Assembly: GCA_943704415.1 (NCBI GenBank)
Contig: CALSCO010001424.1
Location: 1 to 41,541 of the forward strand
Length of the DNA: 41,541 nt
Direction of reading: 5' to 3'
Source of the DNA: Parvularia atlantis
Lineage: Eukaryota; Opisthokonta; Rotosphaerida
In this document: piece by piece, positions 21,137 through 32,173 of the stretch
How positions within the stretch are numbered: position 1 is the first letter of the stretch
Layout: each line of letters opens with the position of its first letter
Position numbers and translations under genes: made by a program
Notes under the pieces: generated by a model
What the model was told of the DNA's origin: nothing
Databases searched by the model: none
Seen by the model: only the letters and a program-made list of their open reading frames with translations

Positions 21137-23226
21137 TCAGTTGAACTTCTTGAAGTCGCTCTCGCCCGAGCGCGACACGGCCACGTAAACGACGATGCTG
21201 ATGACCAGCACGCCGATGACGATGAGCAGCCCGATCGTGAGCGGCGTGAACACGCTCGCGTCCGCGTCAGCCGCCGCCGCCGCGCCTTTTGTTGCCGCGC
21301 TCCCCTGCACTAGCTGCATGATCGCGCGCACGTCGGCCTGGATCCGCCGGATGTCGTTGAGCTGGGCCTGGACGTGGTTCTGCGGCGTGTGCGCATGAGC
21401 CGCTGTTGCCGTGAGCTGCACGGCGCCGCGCACCTCGATAGTCTGCAGCCGCACGTCGTTCACGGCGGCACCGCCGGCGCCACCTTGCGACGGCCCGCCG
21501 CTCTCCATCAGCCGCTTGATGGCGGCGTCCACCTCGCCCAGCTTGGCCGTCAGGCGCTGCTGCTCCTCCAGCACCTTGTTGATCTGCGGCAGCCCGGCAA
21601 AGTTGAGCCCGGCCGGCCCGGCGCCCGGCACGCTCGGCGCGGCCCGTGCGGTCGCCTGGAGCTGCTGCGCAAAGTCGCGCTGCAGGGCGATGAGCGCGTC
21701 GATCTTGACCATGACGGCGTCCTGCGGCAAGCGCTCGCGCCCGTGAGCGCCCGTCCGCACAGGGCACCGCAGCGCCGCCGCACAAAGTTTGGCACGAACG
21801 ACGAGTACGCCGCCTCGCCCGCGCTGCCGACGCCGCCCGACTGCGCCTGCTCCTCCTTCACGCGCATTTCCTGGCGACACATGCAGAGCGCGAGCGTTAG
21901 GCTTGCGCGGCAGCGGCCATGCCGTAGCGCTCGCGGCCGCACCTGCACTTTGTGCTGCACCGTGTCCAGCTTGGCCTGCTGCTCGGTCGACACGGCGGCC
22001 TGCTCGATCGACGGCGCGTCCTTCTCGGCCGCACCGTACAGCCGCGTGACCTCGAACGAGAAGATGTCGTGATCGTCTGCGCGCACGCTGAGCACGCGGA
22101 CACGGCGCACAAGCGAGGCACGCGCACCCGCCAGCCCGCCCGTCGCCGCCGACACGCCGAAGAAGTAGCCCTGCGGCAGCTTCAGGTTCTCAAGCTGGAA
22201 GCAGTGCGTGTAGGCCTTGCCCGACTCTGACGTGTCGACGCTGATCTGCACATGCACCGCCCGGCCGTGAGACGCCGCGCCAAGTGACGACAGCGACGGC
22301 AGCGCACCGAGAGCGTGCTGTCGAGGTAGTCGATGCGCACGGCTGTCGGCTTGGACGGGTTGCGGAAGTGGCGCTCACACGACGCCGCGGCCTGGCCCGA
22401 GCCGTCGGCGTTGTGGTTGAACGAGACCTGGCCGTCGTTGACGATGGCGAGCACGGTCGGGTTGTTGTTCTGCGCGGCACGTGAGCGATCGGCGGCGGCG
22501 ATCATCGACGCAGCCGCAATCAGCACCTGCCCGTCGTTGTCGTATGTGTCGAAGATGACGCCCAGGCCGTCCCACCGATCCTTGCTGCCGTAGACGCCGC
22601 CGATCTGCTGCGACTCCTTCGTGTACCAGAACGCGATGCCGTCGCCGCCGAGGCGTCCCCTGCGCCGCCCCGGGCCGTGGTAAGTGTCACGTGCGGTCAT
22701 CCATGTGGCGCACCGGCCCGAGATGAGGAACTTGATCTCGATCGACCAGTTGCTGAAGTCGGTCGGCAGCGTGGACCAGACGGCGCCGCGCTGGCTGCGC
22801 ACGCTCGCGGCGAGGCGGATGTAGTCGGTCGAGAGGATCACGTCTTTTCGAGTGGCGGCGCGCAAGGGGATCAGTGGCGACGACCGCGGGAGCGAACGGC
22901 GGCCGAAGCGCGACGCACCGCCCACGACGGCAAAGTGCGGCAGCTTTTGCTCGCCGTCGACCGTCGGGAGGAAGTAGGGCTTCTTGAACGAGCGCCGGTA
23001 GTCGTACTTGCCAGGCACGACCACGGGCTTCTCTACCGCGCGACCACGCGGCACACGTGCGCGAGACGGCCGCGTCAGCGCCGCACGCGCGCGCGCCGAC
23101 CGCACAGACGCGGCGGTGTCACGCACGCATCACGGTCCCCTGCGCGTGCACGAGCGCGCCCGCCAGCAGCAGCAGCAGCGACGCCGCGCCGCCGAGGCCG
23201 CCGCGCAGCATCGACGCGCCCGCCAT
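21137..23226 (-). CDS. LMAN1: ERGIC-53-like L-type lectin cargo receptor
   Basis: A mannose-binding cargo receptor cycling between ER and Golgi. ATG at 23226 starts a signal peptide with core [19 protein letters not shown]. An intron joins it to [20 protein letters not shown]. The legume-lectin fold follows: [101 protein letters not shown] and [15 protein letters not shown]. The Asp/Asn residues of the Ca2+ and sugar site are present. A coiled-coil stalk follows, then one transmembrane segment ([20 protein letters not shown]) and the cytosolic tail SDFKKFN. KKFN fits the KKxx retrieval signal and resembles KKFF of animal ERGIC-53. An upstream in-frame ATG at 23265 is possible but would bury the signal peptide. 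Confidence 0.92.
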
Positions 23227-23576
23227 GCCTGCCAATCTCACGTCGCACATAGGCGCGTCCGCCATGCGCGCATTTCACGGGCCGCACCCAGGCGCGTCGC
23301 GTCGTGGGTCTTTGCTCTCTCTTCTCGTGCGCGGCGGCCCGTGCCCCGGCCGCTGCTGCGCCTGTCTCTCGCGCGGGGCGCGCGTGCGGCGTGGTCGGGG
23401 GCGTTGCAGCGGGCGGGCAGCGTCGGCGCGGCGTGTGCGCGGGACACAGGGGGGGGGGGGGGGGGGGGGGGGGAGGGCGCCCCCGTGCAGCGGCGCGCAC
23501 CGATGAGGTTCGGCACGAACAGGTACACGTTCTCGCTGCCCATCGTTGGTTCTGAGTGAAAGTGTGTACATATGTT
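23227..23576. other. 350 bp intergenic stretch between ERGIC-53 start and WDR33 stop
   Basis: No supportable gene. It should hold the ERGIC-53 promoter and the WDR33 3' end. The main visible structure is the long G run at 23449-23473. An AT-richer patch (about 23555-23580, around GTGTACATATG) overlaps the WDR33 end. Confidence 0.7.
23449..23473 (+). repeat. G25 homopolymer
   Basis: Twenty-five uninterrupted G on the plus strand in the interval upstream of ERGIC-53. It could form G-quadruplexes and is a likely site of length error in the assembly. Confidence 0.9.
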
Positions 23577-25719
23577 CTAAGCCCACCCACCGCCTCTCCC
23601 GTCCCCGCCGCGCCCGTCCCCGCCCACGCCGATCGCCCACGCGGCCTCGCGCGCCTGCGGGATGAACGGCCGGTTCTCGTTGTAGCGGTCTGTGCCTGGC
23701 GTGAGCGCCCGGCCGCCCGCGCGCACACGGACGCACCCGACATCGGATCGCCCGGCCGGTTGCGCGCCCAGAACTTGGTCATGTGGTCGTTCGAGCCCGA
23801 CGTGAGGATGTGCCCGACCGGGTGCCACGCCAGGCTCCACACGTTGGACTCGTGCGCGGTCTCCATCGCCGCGACCTCGTTTGGCGTCCTGCGTGGGCAG
23901 TCAGACGCCGCCGCCGCAAGCGCACGCGGCCGCGCTCACCCGATCAGCCAAAACAGGATCGAGCCCTCGGACCCGCCGCTCACGAGCAGCGCCTCGTGAT
24001 GCGGGTGCCAGCTGAGCGCTGCGCACGGGGCCACCGTCAGCGCGTTTGCCGAGCGCGCACGCGATCAACCCGCACATGAGACCTCGCGCTTGTGCCCGCG
24101 CAGCGTCGCCAGGTCGCGCATCGCACGTCTGTGCCGCTTCGCAGTCAGCCACACGCGCGTGCACAGTACGCGTGCGGGCGCGCGCACAGGTCGTGGACAA
24201 AGATCTGCGAGTCGCGCGAGCACGTCGCGAGCCAGTTGCCGTTCGTGTTCCAGCGCACGCTCGAGATCGCGTTCTTGTGCGAGTAGCTGCGCCCGCGCGC
24301 GCGCGGATCAGCCCGCAGGCGCACATGACACCTGCTCGCAGCGCACAAGGTGTGCAGCGCCTTGCCCACGCGCGGATCCCACAGCTTGACGAGGTTGTCG
24401 CGCGCCCCGCTCGCGATCAGCCCCTTCTGCGGGTGCCACGAGATGCTCTTTACGTCCGAGCCGTGGCCTGCGCACGCTCCTGTCAGCCCGGCGCAACGAC
24501 CGCTGCGACGACCGCGGCGCACCGCGCAGGGCGCGCTCCTCCGACGTCGTGCTAAAGTCCCAGATCTTGATCAGGCCGTCGTCCGAGCATGACGCAAACT
24601 TGGTGTTGGACGGCGCAAAGCTGACGCCCCGGGCCCGTGCGTCAGACGCGACGGCGCACCACCAGACCATGCGCGCACGAGAGATCGCGGATCGGGTCGT
24701 TGTTGTGCGCCGTGAACACCTTGACGTTGTTCATCGTCGACTGCCAGTACTTGATCACGCCCGTGTGGTCGGCCGTGACCAGCCAGTCGCCGTTGGGGCT
24801 CCACGTCATCGCGCGCACGGCGCTCTCGTGCGCCTGGCCGGGGGGGCGTCATTGTCAGCGGCAGCGGCGCCTCGGCGCCAGGCAGTCGGCACCTGCAGGA
24901 TCGTCTCAAAGTTGAACGTCAGCCCGTTCCACAGCGTAAACTCGCCCGTGGATGTGCCTGTAATGAGCCTGCGCCCCTCGGGCGTCCACTGCTCGCGCGC
25001 GCACACACGCGTCGGCGACGCTGGCCGACCGCAGCGCGGGCGCACCACAACGGCGTTGATCGGGCAGCGGTTCTTGTTGGTCGACGTGTGCACAAACTGC
25101 GTCGTGACAGCCGACGCGGGCGTGTCGACCATGCCCGGCGGCGCGACCATCTGCGCGAGTGCGCAACGTCAGCTGCCATCGCATGCGGCCGGCTCAGGCA
25201 ACGCACGTCTATCGCAAAGACGTCCTCCGGCAGGAGCACGACCGCGTCGATCCCGCTGCGCTGCCAGATGCGCCGCTGATGCACGTAGCCACAGCAACAC
25301 AGCGTGAGGAGTGTGCCCGTCGCGCGCCCGCTGCGTTCGCGCCGCACCTCGACCCAGTTGAGCACGCTGCTGTTGTAGTCGACCGTCTTGCGCTGGACGG
25401 CGCGGCGCACGGCGCGCGCGTTGAACGGGTCGATCGCTGTGCGCCCGCACCGTGAGCCCGCGCGATGCCCCACACGGCCGCCCGCACGCACCCATCCCGG
25501 GCTGGGCACCGCGCTGGCCCTGCATCTGCTGCTGCATCTGCTGCATCTGCTGCATCTGCTGCTGCTGCGGCTGCGAGCCGCCCGGCCCCACCGGCCGCCG
25601 CTGCGGGTACACGCCTGCATCGCGGCCACGGCGCGCCTCTCAGCCACCGCGACGACAAGCAAGCAAGCAGGCGGCGCCCGCGCGGACGCACTGGGAGGCG
25701 GACCGGGCCACACGGCCAT
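23577..25719 (-). CDS. WDR33: WDR33/Pfs2, poly(A)-signal-binding subunit of CPSF
   Basis: A WD40 protein of the mRNA cleavage and polyadenylation complex that helps read the AAUAAA signal. ATG at 25719 ([10 protein letters not shown]) splices to [12 protein letters not shown], a Gln/Met repeat ([13 protein letters not shown]), then the family hallmark [192 protein letters not shown], and DRYNENRPF. All seven WD repeats are traceable. It ends in a short Gly/Arg/Asp tail without the long collagen-like region of animals, so it resembles yeast Pfs2 in length. Confidence 0.95.
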
Positions 25720-25846
25720 GCTGGCAATTTGACTTGGCTACCGCGGCTGAACCGCGCGCCTCGCGCCGCTCGCGCCGCCCCGCCCCGCCGCCACCGCCAC
25801 CGCCGCCGCCGCACCCGCCCGCCCCGCTGCCCGTGCGGACCGCGCC
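25720..25846. promoter_or_regulatory. Divergent promoter interval WDR33 / RhoGEF
   Basis: 127 bp separate the two divergent ATGs. The WDR33-proximal part has a short AT-richer patch (GGCAATTTGACTTGG) and the RhoGEF-proximal part is nearly pure CCG/CCAC repeats on the plus strand. No TATA-like box is seen. Confidence 0.5.
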
Positions 25847-28800
25847 ATGTCCAACGACGGCAACTTTACCATCGCGCGTCAGGTGCGCGCGCGCCCGGCG
25901 CCGGTCGTTGATTGCTCGCTCAGCCCACTATGTGCGCCCCCTTCCCTCTCTCGTCTCGTCTCGCCTCTCCCGCGTCCGTGGCGCCGCGCACAGGCCGTCC
26001 GCTCGCGCGTGTTTGACGCCGTCGCGGTCGAGTTTGCCGAGTGGGTCGAGCGCACGACGGGCGAGCCGCTGCCGCCGCCGGGCCACGAGAACGTCGTTGA
26101 GGCGCTCAAGGTGGGGCGGCTGCGCCTCCCGTGCACGGCATCCCGTGTGACACGCGGCGCGCGGCGCGGTGCAGGACGGGATCGCTCTCTGCAAGCTCGT
26201 CAACGTGATCCAGCCAGGGATCGTACCCAAGTTCAAGGTCGCACGCAGCGCCTTCGCCGCCGCCGAGAACGTGAACCAGTTCCTCGTCGCCTGCGAGACC
26301 CTCGGCGTGCGCCGCACGGTGCGGCCCCGGAGGCCTGGCACGCGCGGCGCACGTGCGCGCTCAACGATGCGCGCCCGCACAGGACCTGTTCCTCCCGAGC
26401 GACCTCATCGGCGACAAGCCCGAGCCGCTCAAGATCTTCGGCCTGCTCGAGGCCTTGCGCACCCTGACCGAGGCCAAGGACAAGGACGCGAGCGACAAGA
26501 AGAAGCGCTTCGCGTCGATTAACGACGTCCACAAGCGCGTCGTCTCCAACGCCAACGGCGACGCACCGCAGTCGGCGACGCCCAAGATCGACCCGCCGAT
26601 CCCCGTCAAGACCCGCAACGCCCTCCGCTCAACCATCTCGCCGCGCAGCGCGGTGCGTGCGGGGGCCGCGGTACTGGCATGCGCCGCCGTCTCACACCCA
26701 AGCCCGCGGCAGCTCTCGGCCGTCGACTGGGGTGACTCGCCGTACGCCAAGGTGCGTGCGCCGCGCCTGCCGATCGCGCCAGGCTGACACCCTGCCCAGC
26801 CGGACGACAAGAAGCTCGCCAGCAGCGACAGCGAGCCCAAGTCAGAGTCGCCGGTCACGCCGCCCGCTCCCGCTCCGCAGCCCGTCGCGCAGCCCGTACA
26901 GCCCGCCGCGCAGCCCACACCACCCGCCCCGCTGGAGCGCCAGCTGTCGCAGCCCGACAAGCTGCCCACGCCGCCGCCGCCGCTTGTCAGCGCCCAGACG
27001 TCGTCCAAGGCGTTCGAGCGCCAGCCGTCGCAGTCGATCATCGCCACACCCCCGCCACCTCTCGCCGCCGCCAAGCTCGAGCGGCAGCCGTCGCAGCAGA
27101 CCGTCTCAGACGCGAAGCGCCTCTCGGCCGACAGCAGCACCGACAAGCCCGCGCCGCTGTCACGCGGCGGGTCTCGACCCGTGCTCGACATGACGAGCGG
27201 GTCGCCGCCCAAGGCCGCCGCTCAACAACTCTCGGTGGACGCGGCGGCGGAGCCCGCAGCACGCCGCTCGTTCGCCCGCGGATCGAGCGACTCTGGTGTG
27301 AAGCTCACGCCGCCCTCGGGCAACGCGCACCACGGTGCGGGGACAGAACCCTCGCCGTGCCGTGCTAACGCGGCCTGCACGCAACGCAGCCAAGGAGGAC
27401 ACCGGGGCAGCTCACATGCACGTGACGCCGCAGAGCGTCCACAGCTCGGCCACGGCGGTCATCAGCGCACGCAAGGCCGTCAACGTCGAGGCATGTGGGC
27501 TGCCGGACGCGCACGCGGTCTGACAAACATGCCCGTAGGAAACCGAGACGGTCAAGCGGCAGCCGGACGGGTCGCTCGCGCGCAAGTACATTGACATGAT
27601 CTCGGTGCAGGTGCAGGTCATTGCGCACGCTTGCTGCAGCCCCAACTGCGGCCGACACTGCACCGCAGAGCTCGACCGGCAACTCAACCACGATGATCGT
27701 CGACACCAAGCGCGCGGTTATCAATGACGCCGGCGTGCTCAACGTGCACTCGCCCGACTCGCTTGACGCCGACTTGGTGCGCACCGGCCGCCTGCCTGCT
27801 TCTCTGGCTAACGTGCGCGCAGCATGACCTCATGACCGAGGCCGAGGAGCTCGAGGCCCTCGCGCAGCGCGCCCAGGATGAGCAGTACCTGCGGGAGCAG
27901 CAGGAGCTGCTGGAGCTCGAGATGGAGAACGACGCCAAGTTCAGCGACGTGCGCTGCCTCCCGCGCCAGCGTCGCGCCCACAGAGGCCGCTCACGATGGC
28001 GCGCGGCGCAGCTCATGAGCGGCCTGCAGGCAGAGCCGAAAGTCGCTGCCACGAGCGGGGCGCCGCCGATCCCGCCGCGCCCGGCCAAGCTCAAGCGCGG
28101 TACGCACCGTGTCCCTGGCCCGGTGGACGCCACCGACGCCGCTTCGCAGGCATTCTCGACCTCATGGAGCACCAGAACACGCCTGACTTTGACTCACCCA
28201 CGTCCCCGCAGGAGGACGCAAAGCTCCAGCCGGGCACCAAGTGCATGGCCAAGTTTGACTTCAAGGCGCGGCAGGACGACGAGGTGTGGCTGCGCGATAG
28301 GCGATGCGCGGCGGCGTTGACGGACGCCGCGCGCGCGCACAGCTGTCGTTCCGTGCGGAGGACATCGTGTTGCTGCTTGAGGCGACCTTTGATGGCAACT
28401 GGTGGTTTGGGCAGATCCAGAACCACCGCGGCTGGTGCGGCCGTCGCGGATGCTTGACGGCGGCACGCTCACTCACTCCCACGCCAGGTTCCCGTCCAAC
28501 TACGTCGACGTCATCCAGTCGAGCTCGTCGCGCACATGGTACCGCATGTACAAGGAGGTGCGCGCATCGCAGACGCGCACGGGCTGGCGCTCACGCATGC
28601 TACTGCCGCGCAGAAGGGGAGCCGCTCGGGCTCGCTTGAGGAGGTGTCCGTCCCGCTCGTCGCGTCGGCAGGCGGCCCGTCGGCGCAGTCGATGGCGCAG
28701 CTGCAGGGCTTCAAGTCGCAGACGCTGACGCCCAACCGGCCCAAGGCACAGCATCGCGGGCGCAGCAGCAGCAGGCCGCTGACGTGCGGTCGTCCGCAGA

Positions 28801-31800
28801 TCTCGCAGCCGTCGCCGCAGTCGCCCAGCGCGGCAGCGACGCCGTCGGGCGCGTTCCTCACGCGCTCCTCGACCACGGGCGCAGGGCCAGCGCCGTCGCC
28901 AAAGACGGCCGAGGGGTGCGCGGGCGCGGGCGGCCACCTCACACCGGTTCTGACACGCACACGATCGCCACACAGGCACAGCCGCATCGTGCGCGTCGAG
29001 AGCATGCCCACGCCGACCAAGGGCACAATGAAGCGCGACCCCGCGTCGTCACCCGTCGTCATGCGTGCGTGCCTGCACGATCAGCGCCGTGCGCCAGGTG
29101 CTGATCCGTGCGGCAGAGGGCGAGGCTGCCGTGCCGCTGCTGTGGAAGGACACGGTCGACGTGGTCGTCTACGAGTCGCTGTCGGAGAAGGAGCGCAAGC
29201 GGCAGGAGGTTGCGTGGGCGCCGTACTCGGCGCGCGTGCGTGCTGAGCGCGCCTCGCAGGTCATCTACGAGCTCATCCGCACCGAGAAGGACTACTTGAA
29301 GGACATCAACTTTGTGATCGAGGTGCGCGCCCGTGCTGTCCGCTGCGTTCGGCTGACACACGGCGAGCGCAGAACTTCCTCAAGCCGCTGCAGAACAAGA
29401 AGATCCTCTCGCAGATCGAGATCAAGTCGCTCTTCTCCAACATCGAGCAGCTGGTGCCAGTCAACTTTGAGCTGCACAAGGGTGCGTACATTGTGTTGTG
29501 CTGACGAGCCGCGCCAGCTGACGCGACCGCGGACGCAGAGCTCGGGCACAAGCAAAAGGCTGGGCCCGTGGTCGAGACCGTTGGCGACTGCTTCCTCAAG
29601 ACGGTTCGCGGGCGTGCTGAGCGCTCGTGAGCCGTCACCCTCAAACACGGGCGCGGGCGAGCAGAAAGACTACTTCAAGATGTACAAGCCGTACTGCCGC
29701 AACCACCCGTACTCGGTGATCGCGTATCAGAAGATCCGCAACGGCAAGTACTCGAAGCCGTTCAGGAGATTCGAGGAGGTGCGCGGGGGCCTGCGGTGCT
29801 TCGCGCGGGGCGCCGCTGACGCACTTCGCCGTGCCCGCGCGCTGTCTGCAGGAGATGTTCAAGCGGCCCGAGTGCCGCCTGATGGAGCTGCCGTCGTTCC
29901 TGCTCAAGCCCGTGCAGAGAATATGCAAGTACCCGCTGCTTCTCAAGGTGCGCCCGAGCGCACGCACTGGCAGCCGCTCACCCCTTCGCGCGTGCTGCAG
30001 GAGATCCTCAAGTACACGGAGCCAACGCACCCGGACTACACGCAGCTGCAGAAGGCGTACCAGGTGTTTGAGGAGCTGGTCGCGGTGGTGCGCTTGCGTG
30101 CTTGCTGTCGCGCGGACGTCGCGCGCCTCACCCGCGACGCGTCGCGTCGCACACAGGTGAACGAGGACGCGCGCCAGGGCCAGAACGAGCGCACGATTGT
30201 CGAGCTGCAGAAGCGCTTCCCAGACGTGCGTGCCCCTTACCCCCTCGCCGACACGCGTTGTGTGCCCGTGGCGGGCGGGGCTCACACGCCGAACGCCAGA
30301 AAATGGAGAGGCTCGTCACGCCAACGCGCGTGTTCCTGCTCGAGGCCAACGTCAACACGCTCGAGGTGGAGGCCGGCAAGGTGCGTGCGCGCTCCGCCCC
30401 AGCGGTGAAGGGGCGTGGCCTGAGCAGCCCCGGCGCAGCGCAACGCGGGCGAACCGCGCATCATGTTCCTGTTCAGTGACATCCTCATCCTGGCCAAGCC
30501 AACGGAGAAGACGCCGGAGAAGGTTCGGGGCGCGGGCGCACGCGCCGCGGGCTGCGGCTGAGCGACTGTGCCGTCGCAGGTGGAGCCACTGGCCAAGTAC
30601 AGCATCGACGAGATCGCGTGCCGAAACGTGCCCAGGAGCGACGGTGCCGTGTCTGCTCACGTGCCGCCCTCGTGTTGCTGATGCGAGATGATGCGGCCGC
30701 CAGACACGCTGCAGCTTGTGCACGTGCCGCGCGCGATCGCCGGCGCTACGCCGTGGACGATGCAAGGCTACATGAACGTGATGCTCGTGGCCAAGGACTC
30801 GAGCTACCGCGACACGTGCGTGTGCAGCGCCGTACGATGCGCGCACGCGGGCTGACCGTCGCGCGCTGACCGCAGCATCGTCAACATGGTCGAGCGGGCG
30901 CGGCAGAAGTACATCGAAGACCAGCAGACGATCTGTGCGCCGCGAGAGATGGCGCGCGCTCGCACGCAGACGCTGACACGGGCGGTGCAGCACCGGTCGA
31001 GGAGCCGCCTGCACGCGTGTCGACCGAGGTGCGCACGTCCAGCGATGGGCCACCGTCGGCCGGGAGCCCAGTCGCCGCGTGCGTCTGGTTGCCCCGTCTG
31101 GCCGCTGCAGCACGTGCGCTGACTGCAGTGCCACAGGTCGCCCGCCGAGCCGCCGAGTACCGCCGGGCCGCGCGAGGTCATGCTGCCGCGCAACATCCAG
31201 CTGCCAAGCCCGCTTGGTGCGCACCCTTCGCTGCTGCTGCGACACACGCGCTGATCGGCTGGGCGCACCGCAGGCGAGGTGATCCAGTGCCACGTGACTG
31301 ACGTTGTGCGCCGCGGCGGCCTCACGTCGCGCTTCAAGCGCTTCTCTTCGACGCAGGGCCTTGTGCGCGGCCTCTTGGCTGGGCTCGCGGCGGGCTGACA
31401 CGGCGCGCGCGCGCAGCTGTACATGGTGACGGTGCAGCGCAAGCCCGAGAATCAGCCGTTCAACCACGAGGTGTACAAGGTGCGTGGCGTGCCGCCGGCG
31501 GCCGTGCGCGTGCACGCGTGAGGCTCACGTCGGCGGCGACGCCATCAGGGCATCGACGACTTTATCGAGCTGCACATCTTCATGATGAAGAAGACGCTGC
31601 CGCTGATCAAGGACGAGGCTGAGCGCAAGAAGCTGCCCGATATGCCGCCGAGCCGGATGGTGCGTGGGCGCTGGCGCGGGTGTGCGGCATCACTCACGCG
31701 CGGCGCTGCAGCTCACGACCGAGGCCGTGATGAAGCAGGCGGTCGCGGAGCTCGAGACGTTCATGCAGGTGCGCACCTGTGGCGTGGTGCATGCGCGCGG

Positions 31801-32090
31801 ACGCGTGGCTCACAATGGGGGCGTGCAGAAAATGACGCAGCTGCAGCACACCTACCCCGTCGTGCGCGAGCTGCTGAGCGACTTTTTGGCGCGCGACACG
31901 CGGGGTGCGTTTCGGCGGCGCGGGCGCGGCTTGGTTGTTGCCTGACAAGCGCGCACGCCGTGCAGCCGAAACGACGGCGCCGGTCGCGCGCGGCACGGTC
32001 GAGGCGAACGCGAAGCAGGCGCGCTCGTCCAACTTTGAGTCGCTCCTGGGCTCGGACAACACGCTCAAGATGTCGCTCTCGGCCGACTGA
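25847..32090 (+). CDS. Multidomain RhoGEF: CH - SH3 - DH - PH - PX
   Basis: A Dbl-family exchange factor that would activate Rho/Rac GTPases at membranes and actin. ATG at 25847 leads into a calponin-homology domain (VFDAVAVEFAEWVE, DGIALCKLVNVIQPG, AFAAAENVNQFLVACETLG, DLFLPSDLIGDKPEPLKIFG). A long Pro/Ser/Gln-rich linker with repeated LERQPSQ/LSQP motifs and a short acidic coiled coil (EAEELEALAQRAQDEQYLRE) follow. The SH3 is AKFDFKARQDDELSFRAED through WWFGQIQNHRGWFPSNYVDV. The DH domain has IYELIRTEKDYLKDINFVIE, LFSNIEQLVPVNFELHK and LPSFLLKPVQRICKYPLLLK. The PH domain includes IMFLFSDILILAKP. The C-terminus (LYMVTVQRKPENQPFNHEVY, GIDDFIELHIFMMKKTLPLI, VVRELLSDFLAR) fits a PX domain. About 25 short introns. 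The exact linker exons are less certain than the domains. Confidence 0.88.
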
Positions 32091-32173
32091 GCCCGCCGTC
32101 GCGCTTGCTTTCTCTGTGTGAGAGTAGTGTGTCTCTGTTGTTGTTTTTTCGCCGTCGGCTGTCGCGCGAGGTC

